Shown here: positions 56,274 through 64,000 of the stretch, one piece after another
Position numbering within the stretch: the stretch's first letter is position 1
Layout of the letters: each line of letters starts with the position of its first letter
Source: Agapanthus africanus
Lineage: Eukaryota > Streptophyta > Magnoliopsida > Asparagales > Amaryllidaceae
Length of the DNA stretch: 64,000 nt
Direction: 5' to 3'
Assembly (NCBI GenBank): GCA_030015575.1
Contig: JASDDO010000001.1
Location: 517,075,772 to 517,139,771, forward strand
Translations under genes and position numbers: made by a program
The notes under the pieces: generated by a model
What the model was told of the DNA's origin: nothing
What the model saw: only the letters and a program-made list of their open reading frames with translations
Databases searched by the model: none

Positions 56274-58488
56274 TGTTAGTTATATGTATGCCCTAGAGGC
56301 CATTACTGTACATTGGATGTATATTGTAGTGGATGCTGGGACATATATAGGGAGGACTTTCTTGCTCGACATGATAGTATGCTATCTGGTTACTCTTTAC
56401 CTTAACGTGTACACTGATTGTCTCTCTGTTACATGTTGGTAAAGCCCTTAGGATGTGTACTTGACTACCTGGACTATGATGTGGATCATACTAGTGGGGA
56501 CATGGTAGTCCATGAGTACATCCTTCAAAGTCCCTAGTCGTGGGTGTATCGAGACGGGGCATCGATATACCAGAGTAGACAAGCGTGTACCTTCTCGATC
56601 CATACAGATGGGCGATGGATGATCCCATATCCATTGGTGTTTGACATCAGAGGAGATATACGGGTGCTCAGTAGAGACTGGGTACACTGGACGGACTCGC
56701 CGAGAACTCCCAGATGGTATTATACCTTACGTCAGATGGCAGTTCTCTGGTGACACTGGTACAGAGTAGTCTGTTGACCCGAGATCGTCATAGAGTCTTG
56801 TGTGGTTCCCACTGTGCTTTGATTTCCACCTTACCACGTCCAAGAGGGCATGCAAAACGGTGGTTTTTGGGTACAGTCCCGAGTCACATGGAGGCAATGA
56901 GCGATAGGAGGGGATTCGTCTCTCCCGGTATAGGGAGTTGATGTTGCGCTGTGTTCGATTGGCTATAACCGGAAATCCCTGGCCAGGGTTGCTGAGATTT
57001 ACTGGTAAGTGTTACCAGTAGTTTCTCGAATAGTTATAGACCTCATATCGACACGACTTATCGAGCTATTGGGGTCTGACATTTACCACCCCTAGGCAAG
57101 ATATGCGACATATCAGACGATCAGACCGGACTGTACGGTAAGTGTTACTGGTTGGATTCACAGGAGTGTGAGCGGGCTTGCTCGTCGATCTTCTGATCGC
57201 TCAATACCCGGGTGGCCGTTACGTTTAGCAGACCGCTTGCGGCTTGTGGGTGTTTGATATGATCATCACCTGCTGCCGGCGTATTGACGAGTCTTTAGAG
57301 TCCTACACAGAGGTTTCCTGGCTCAAGCGAAACGAAATAGGAGCGCATATGAGATATGTGCGGGACCGAGAATAATGCGTGTATGTGATACCGTATTTTA
57401 TTCTCGCGATGAATGTATCGATTGGTTGTATGCGATATAACCTAGTTATCGAATCAAGTATTGATTCGATAAGCCGATACATATGATACTAGTCGGTTAT
57501 ATGCGATATGACCGGATCGTTAAATCAAGTGTTGATTTAATGATTTAATGTATAATTATATATTTGATATATTACTTTGCATTAACTAGTATTGGTTCAC
57601 TTTAAAGGATTTTCTCACTTGGATGTACAAGTTGTATATGTGATATACTTTTTGTGCAAATGATTGTATCATGTTTGATGATACATGTTTACTTGGGTTT
57701 GTGTAAAGATTAAACCATGGTTGTGTAATGGTTAGGGTTTTTATTTTCTTATTCATTTATTTATTTATTTATTCTTTTTGGAAAATTATTAGCATAATGC
57801 AAAATGGTGGCTTTCTTTGGATGCATGTTGAAGCTTCATGAAGCTTTGACCAAGTGACCATTTTGTCTCCATGCTTAACCCTAACCATTCCCACTAACCA
57901 TGATTTATTCTCTACACTTGACCATGGTTATTATTATGATAAGTATTCATTTACTTTTTATTTTGAATTAACTTATCATAATATTCATCTTCTTCTTCTT
58001 CATCTTCTTCAATGAAGAAAGTTTGACTTCATCAATGGTGACTTGATGAAATGAGTGAGAAATCCAATTCTAAAGTGAACCCACTTCCTATTTCTTCATC
58101 CTCTACCTCTTGCCAAGTAGTATAGGGTGTTTTCTTCACAAGTTTCATGACTTGGTGAAGTGGGAGCTTGATCTTGCGATGCCTCGACGTAGATCATCTT
58201 CGGCACGAAGCCGACGACCTTGCCCGCCCATTTCTCCGATGAAGCCGACGCTAGAGCCCGGGTTTCCATTTGTACAGCGAGGAGACTTCATTGCGGAGCT
58301 ATGGAGGTGGAGGACCGGATCTATAAAGGTTGTATTTCCGTTCTTGTAGTTAAGTAGTTAACTAGTTGCTTTTGTCGCCTAAAATTCTAGTTAACGATCC
58401 GTATTAGGGTTTCTCGGCACCCGTAAAATTTGAAATTGGCATAGTTGATGCCTTGTGAGACCTCTTGGGTGTGCCTAGGAACCCTACA
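56274..58488 (+). repeat. 3' LTR of copia E
   Basis: Partner of 48100-50314, same length, followed by the TSD ccggg. Open frames at 56544-56753, 56714-56941 and 58110-58349 duplicate those in the 5' LTR. Confidence 0.95.
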
Positions 58489-58493
58489 CCGGG

Positions 58494-59251
58494 TAAGGAC
58501 AGCGTCGAGATGCAGCAAACACTCATTAAAGGAATCGCCGAAAATGGAGATCCATGAAGATCTCCAAGAATTTTTCCACCATGTCTGAGAAGATTCCCAT
58601 CATACACCGCTGGAAGGTAGCGGGCGCATTGCATAACCCAAAGGGCATGCGACGATATGCAAACGTGCCGAAAGGATAAGTGAATGTGGTCTTGTCCTGG
58701 TCTTTTTCGGCGATGGGAATCTGATTATAGCCGGAGTAGCTATCAAGAAAGCAGTAGTACTCGTGTCCGGCCAATCGTTCAAGTATCTGGTCAATGAAAG
58801 GTAGCGGAAAGTGGTCCTTCCGCGTTGCAGCGTTGAGTTTTCTGTAATCGATGCATACTCGCCACCCAGTCTGGGTGCGAGTAGGGATTAACTCGTTCGC
58901 CTCGTTGGTTATGACTGTTATGCCTGATTTCTTGGGGACAACGTGAATGGGGCTAACCCACTGGCTATCAGAGATAGGGTAAATGATACCACTATCTAGA
59001 CACTTTACGATCTCCTTTTTTACAGCCTCTTTCATGACTGGGTTGAGTCGCCTTTGTGGATCCCTGGCTGGTTTGGCATCATCCATCAGATGAATGTGAT
59101 GTTCAACGATCAGGGGACTAATCCCCTTGATGTCCTCTATTGACCAGCCAAAGGATGGCCTATTGCTGTGCAAGACCGTAAGAAGGGCTTTCTCTTGCTC
59201 TGGAGCCAGAGAAGCCGAGATGATAACAGGAATGGTCTCGTTCTCACCCAA
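58494..59251 (-). pseudogene. Reverse transcriptase of B, N-terminal part
   Basis: Athila-type RT: lead-in SFGWSIEDIKGISP, HIHLMDDAKPARD, SQWVSPIHVVPKK, WRVCIDYRKLNAATRKDHFPLPFIDQ, FLDSYSGYNQIPI, FGTFAYRRMPFGLCNAPATFQ. At the catalytic box the frame shifts immediately after the first Asp of FMD (~58545), losing the second Asp. The protein then continues in another frame to the E insertion site and on at 48094. Confidence 0.88.
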
Positions 59252-59416
59252 GTAAGTGTACTTAAGGTGAGACGGTAATGGATTGAGTTCGAGTGTTGGA
59301 GGTGAAACGATTGAAGGAAGGATTGGTGAAAAGGTCTCGAACTCAAAGGATTCCAGCAGAGGTTCAAAACGAGTGTAAGAGACCGAATTGGATGGTTCAG
59401 GTAACTCATCCGGAAA

Positions 59417-60247
59417 TTAGAAGGATTCAAACTCGGGTGGTGAGTGGCTAAGATCGTTCGAGAAAGTGAAACACTCGTAGTCATTGTCGGGCGCAGAAGC
59501 AGCAGCAGGTTCGAAGAGGAACGCACTAGTGGCGTTAAGATTGTCGTGATCGAACAAAAACTCCTCGAATTCACACTCCTCCGGTGTGATCTCCTGGATT
59601 GAACAAACGTCTAGTATATGAGCATTAGGTTCGGAGGGCTGATTCCCCAACCTAAAAATGTTGAGTTCAATTGCCATGTTTCCAAAAGATAGGTTCATCG
59701 AACCATTTCGACAATTGATCACAGCATTTGAGGTTGCAAGGAATGGGCGACCGAGTATCACCGGAATTTGATTCTGGGGGTTAGCTACAGGTTGTGTGTC
59801 TAAAACAATGAAGTCAACAGGGAATATGAAGTCCCCAACCTTGATTAACACATCCTCTAGCTCACCCCTAGGATGGGTGATCGATCGGTCGGCCATTTGG
59901 AGAGTGCAGTGTGTGGGTTTCAGCTCTCCTACACCTAGTTGCTCATATACTGAGTATGGAAGCAGGTTAATACTGGCACCAAGATCTAAAAGCGCGCGGT
60001 TGATGTTCTTATCCCCAATGGTAATAGAAATTGTAGGACAGCCATGGTACTTCCGTTTTTGAGGTAAAGATTAGGTAAGAGCATCACTCACAGCACTAGC
60101 CAAGAAAACTTTCTTGGGTACCTGAGATTTTCTATTTTTCGTGCACAAGTCCTTTAAGATTTTCGCGTAGGAAGGGACTTGTTGGACAGCATCTAAAAGG
60201 GGAATGTTGATGTTAACCTGCTTAAACAACTCCAGAATCTTCTCCAT
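59417..60247 (-). pseudogene. Protease and linker of B
   Basis: Aspartic protease with NRALLDLGASINLLPYSVY (the DLG form typical of Athila), ADRSITHPRGELEDVL and VILGRPFLATSNAVINC. The linker holds ECFTFSND and HSPPEF, the part kept in the 436-residue ORF of D. Stops TAA at 60071 and 59417. Confidence 0.85.
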
Positions 60248-60982
60248 TTATGGATTTTGTTTATTGGACCTCAACCGGTTTGGAAATGGAACGTTTTTAA
60301 AATTGGTTGAGTCCAATACTTGTGGAGGAGATTGTGGAGTTGGAACGGATCCCAGAGCTGGAGTTTTCGTGGAGTGAGAAGTGGGTCCGTTTAGAGCAGA
60401 AGAAGAAGAAGAGCCTTTTGAAGTAGGGAGAATAGGCTCAGAAGATGAGGAAGGAGAAGAAGAAGACGAAGCGGCCGGGGTGTCATTATCCTCAATTGTT
60501 GTGCCGATGTTGGTGTGCAGCATCCTTCCAGATCTCAATATAGTTACAGCACTCACATTATGGTTTTGTTGTTCAAGAGCAACATGTACATTATGTGGGT
60601 GACCAGGATTTAAGAGTGGTTGAGATGGAAGCTTCCCCTTCTCTTGCTCGCTTAAGGCCGCATTCAGTTATGCTATCTGGGCTTCGATGGTTTTGATGCT
60701 TTGCCTGTGAGCGGCAGTGTGTTGCACCAAAGACTGAATGGAAGACTAGATGTTGGTGGTGGATTGTGTCGATTGTTTAACGAACGCCTCCAGACTTCGT
60801 TCTAGCGAGGAAACCTTATCGTTATTTGACGGAACAAAGTTGTTTTGAGGAAAAGAAGTGTTAGGTGCAAAGTTGTTCGTCTGATTTTGAAAAGGTTGGG
60901 GTTGGAAGGGCTGCTGAAATTGATGTTGAGTTTGTTGCTGAGCTTGTTGTTGCGGCGGAGGGGGTCTCTGGAAATTGTTTCC
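60248..60982 (-). pseudogene. gag-protease spacer of B
   Basis: Low-complexity glutamine- and serine-rich polyprotein stretch between the gag zinc knuckle and the protease, in the same frame as both. It includes SLERSLEAFVKQSTQS and VTILRSGRML. Stops at 60746 (TAG), 60668 (TAA) and 60248 (TAA). Confidence 0.7.
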
Positions 60983-62161
60983 TTAGAATTGATGCTGGTT
61001 CTGATTCCAGGCGAAGTTGGGGTGGTTCCTCCAACCGGGATTGTAGGTGGAAGAGTATGGATCGTTTCTTGGTCGTTGCTGAAATGCAGCATTAACCTGA
61101 TCCTGTCCTTGAGATGGTGAATTGTAAGGACACTCTTTGGTTAGGTGAGATGGATCGGAACAACAAGCACAAATGGTATGAAGGGGAAGAACAGGGGCAG
61201 GAGCAGGAGATGAAAATTTGCTCTCTATCGCTTCAAGTTTTCTCGTTATTGCAGCCATTTCAGCTTTCATTGCAATAGAGATATCGAGTTGGTGAATGCC
61301 TACCCTAGACTGACCAGTAAAAGTAGAGGAAGAAGAAGAAGTACTTGGTCTGGTGCTCTCCCATTGAAGCGTTTGTTCCGCAAGGTCGTCGAAGAATTGC
61401 CACGCTTCCTCATCAGATTTCGATAGGAAGTGGCCCTGACAAATGGTTTCCAACAACTGCTTGGTTGCTGGGTTCAAGCCCTCGTATAAAGTTTGGCAAA
61501 GTTGCCATTTCTCAATACCGTGGTGAGGGCACTGAACAAGAAGGTCTTTATACCGGTCAAAGCACTTCCAAAAAGGTTCATTAGGAAGCTGGGAGAATTG
61601 GTTGATTTCGTTACGGATCCTCGCGGTTTTATGATTCGGATAGAATTTCTTGAGAAACGCTTTCACAAACTCGTCCCAACTGGTTATAGAGTGGGAAGCG
61701 GTGCTATACAGCCACTTTTCAGCAAGATCGCACAAAGTGAACGGAATGACCCGTAGCCGTATAGCATCATCTGACAGCTGAGTTGTTTTCATCATGGCAC
61801 AAACATTCTGGAACTTGTTGATGAAGATATAGGCATCTTCAGATTCAAGCCCATGAAATTTCGGAAGCATGTTAATGAAGTGGGGCTTAATTTCAAAATT
61901 ATCCCCATTGGCCGGTGGAAGGGAAAGACAGGTGGGAAGTGCAGAGCGGGTGGGATAGAAACGATCCTGGAGTGCGATTCGCTGTGGCGCTACAAAAGGC
62001 GGTGGTTGTGGGTTATTCGCATCCATAGGAGGTGGAATCAATCCCGGGGGAGTCAAAGGGATGTTTGGATTAAATCCTGACATCGCAGAAGAAGAGGTTG
62101 GTGATGGTGAAGGTGAGGATGTATGAACAGAATTTCGGTCAACGTCGGAGTTGGCCGGCAA
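60983..62161 (-). pseudogene. gag of B
   Basis: 392 open codons from ATG 62161. Athila-type capsid: FEIKPHFINMLPKFHGLESE, LRVIPFTLCDLAEKWLYS, WDEFVKAFLKKFYP, QLPNEPFWKCFDRYKDLL, and the zinc knuckle CACCSDPSHLTKEC (CX2CX4HX4C complete). Ends at TAA 60983; the frame then continues into the spacer. It is the best preserved gag in the window and could still make a particle protein on its own. Confidence 0.88.
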
Positions 62162-63451
62162 AAGTAAGGGTGAAGAGGCGTGGAAGGAGTTTCGACGTCT
62201 GAGTCGATCGCGTAATCGGTAGCGACTAACGTAACGCGGACTAGGCGGGCACTAGTGTCCCGAGTCCAACCGGACATACACTAAACGAGTATAGAGCAGT
62301 CAAAGCGGAGAAGGTGCGGGTAAGAAAACGTCAATGGAGAAATACGATAGGAGGTGGGTGAAAAAATGGGATTCTGGCGACAAAGGGCAAGTTTTATAAA
62401 AGTTTTTTTTTGTGTTTTTTTTTAGAAAGAGATTTACAGAAATATGTACGGACTTACGGCTTCAAACAATCACAGACAAAATATGCACAATCACACCTAG
62501 ATCTAGGGTCACCTAGGTCAGCTAGACAGCTCCTAACTGTTCCAAAGGGCTAGAATTAGGACCTCAAACCGCCTCTTCTCTGCCAATTGCAGCCAGGTAA
62601 GTGCCAGGTAAGTGGGAGGCTCCCCACTACGTAAGTAGTGGTCCTAATTAAGTAATTACTTGCCTTGTACACACTTGCCTAGACACCGCAAAGTCAGGAT
62701 AGGATAAACGGCCGATGCCTACAACCAGTCCTCTGTCCTATTGAGCGCGACGTCCTTAGGGCTGAGTCTAGTATTTTTTAATTAAATAATGGTCAATGCA
62801 TATGCCTTTTGTGATTTCTGGGGTCCTGGGAAGGGTGATGAAATCCCCACCCAATCTGGATTGGTTTCAAGCCCCTTAAAGTCCAATTAGAATATGCAAA
62901 GCAGTAACAATCAATTTTTTATTTGTTAGCACGGCGCAAAGAATCCTGCACAAAAACAATTTATTAGAAGGGGGAAGAGAGTTTGCGCAAAGAATGTTGC
63001 AGAAAACACAGTTCAGTGGAGTTCAGAGGAGTGGGGAAGAGGGCAGAAAGACTTACAGGGATTTTTGGGTTTTGAAGGCAGCAAATGGCCGCGGTTCTGC
63101 GGCGACAATATGGAATTAGGCCTCCAATTTCCTGGACTGTGCTGGGTTTGGTGTCCTCTTCTTGTTTGGAGCCCCTGAATCTTGATTTGCTCACTGGGTT
63201 TGCTCCAGAATTTCACAGTAGCCCGTTGGTTCCGTTTTGATCAAACGCGGTGTAGCCGCGAGATATGGGTCTAACTTCCCACGTCTTTGGCACTGAAGTC
63301 GACCCTTCTTTTTATCCTGCACACTTGCACAAAAACTAATCAAAAATAACAAGATGATTTTTTACAATATATCTTTTTTTTGTTTTGTTTTTTCGGTTAG
63401 ATTTATATTCACAAATTAACCCGAAATTACACAAAGAAATAAACTACCGTC
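62162..63451 (-). other. Leader of B
   Basis: 1.3 kb between primer site and gag, no ORF of note. Section 62479-62900 is nearly the same as 11819-12240 of D. A GC palindrome (ggccgcggttctgcggc) lies at 63087-63103. Confidence 0.75.
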
Positions 63452-63469
63452 TCCCCGGCAACGGCGCCA
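63452..63469 (-). other. Primer-binding site of B (Asp tRNA type)
   Basis: Minus strand TGGCGCCGTTGCCGGGGA, two bases from the LTR; same as in D. Confidence 0.92.
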
Positions 63470-63471
63470 TT

Positions 63472-64000
63472 TGATTGATAGAGTTTTTGCGTGCTTAGTT
63501 AATTACCGCAATCAAGACGGCTTCGCTTGTAGCTAGCCGGTTGAGTACGGGTCGTCCGCAGGGAGATGGGAATCATTTTCTATGTGCTTTAACGAGTTAA
63601 GTCCAAATGTCCAGGTTTGTTTGAGATTAACTATGTGCTAAAGATGTATATAAAGAGAGCTTGTTAGGGTTAAGATTAGGTTAGTTTAAGATAGGAGTCA
63701 CTCACTTCTTTCGTTGCCACTCTTAATATCGGTGTTACGGTAATCGGCAACAACGGGGATTAGCACGACTAGGAAGGAACTTGCGAGTATAAGCTAGGCT
63801 TTCCAACGCTTAGTTCCTTCCTTTTGGTCCTTGTCCGTCCGTTCTTGGCTCTTAGCCTTAACCTCCGGTTAATTCAACCACAACCTGTCTCACTAAGGAA
63901 TCACCGCTATCATGTAGGATAGGGTGCCATAGGGAGCGGATTGTGGTTCAATTAACGGGAGTCCGAACTAAGATATTGGGTAAGAAAAGAGTGAGAGAGA
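63472..64000 (-). repeat. 5' LTR of B, truncated by window edge
   Basis: Matches 42727-43255 with scattered substitutions. Continues beyond the window. Confidence 0.92.

Larger units (their letters stand above)
48100..58488 (+). mobile_element. Copia element E
   Basis: Plus-strand Ty1/copia, LTRs 48100-50314 and 56274-58488 (both 2215 bp), Met primer site 50316-50327, TSD ccggg (48095-48099, 58489-58493). Same family as H. It inserted into the RT of B, and removing it re-joins B in frame. Despite being young, its pol is riddled with stops and gag is not recognisable, so it was probably mobilised in trans. Confidence 0.95.
42727..64000 (-). mobile_element. Athila-like gypsy B, host of copia E (right end outside window)
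   Basis: Minus-strand element: 5' LTR from 63472 (continues past the window), Asp primer site 63452-63469, leader, gag, protease, RT, [copia E], RNase H, integrase, 3' non-coding region, 3' LTR 42727-44306. The gag style, DLGAS protease and Asp primer fit Athila. All of gag to RT is one frame with six stops plus a break at the RT catalytic box. Left flank ataac (42722-42726) is the predicted TSD. Confidence 0.9.

Overview
This window is a block of nested LTR retrotransposons from a flowering-plant nuclear genome. Evidence for this is the gag-protease-reverse transcriptase-RNase H-integrase remnants of Ty3/gypsy chromoviruses, Athila/Tat-type gypsy elements and Ty1/copia elements, plant tRNA primer-binding sites (initiator Met, Asp), long LTRs and 5-bp target-site duplications (TSDs). 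I see no host protein-coding gene, rRNA gene or intact tRNA gene. The genus cannot be named from sequence alone.

Eight elements are labelled here by letter. LEFT NEST (1-38.8 kb): copia F (+) is the oldest layer and only its 3' part is present (36476-~38830). It was split by gypsy C (-, <1-36475). C was split twice: by gypsy A (+, 2436-21092, TSD gaacc) and by copia H (-, 22447-32961, TSD tgttg). A was in turn split by element D (-, 6927-14180, TSD gtcag), a short Athila-like element without reverse transcriptase or integrase. RIGHT NEST (39.4-64 kb): the 3' part of a Tat-like gypsy G (-), with one LTR, an antisense coiled-coil ORF and a hairpin-rich tandem array, was split by Athila-like gypsy B (-, 42727->64000). 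B was split by copia E (+, 48100-58488, TSD ccggg) inside its reverse transcriptase.

Every coding region here is broken or partial apart from the two D ORFs and the RNase H-integrase half of B. The youngest events are D, whose two 1345-bp LTRs look identical, and E, whose two 2215-bp LTRs differ at about two dozen positions by eye. E and H belong to one copia family. Both lack a recognisable gag and share a frameshift in reverse transcriptase, so they were probably copied in trans. D and B share their LTR type, Asp primer site, leader and 3' non-coding region, so D looks like a parasite of B-type elements.

The most unusual points are: the D parasite with its own ORFs; a GC-rich palindrome (CCGCGG-WW-CCGCGG type) recurring in unrelated elements B, D and E; a 76-nt intron-like insert in the integrase of C whose removal restores the frame; an antisense ORF with its own TATA box in G; a roughly 168-bp tandem repeat in which each unit can form two hairpins; and tRNA-like A/B boxes inside the LTR of C.
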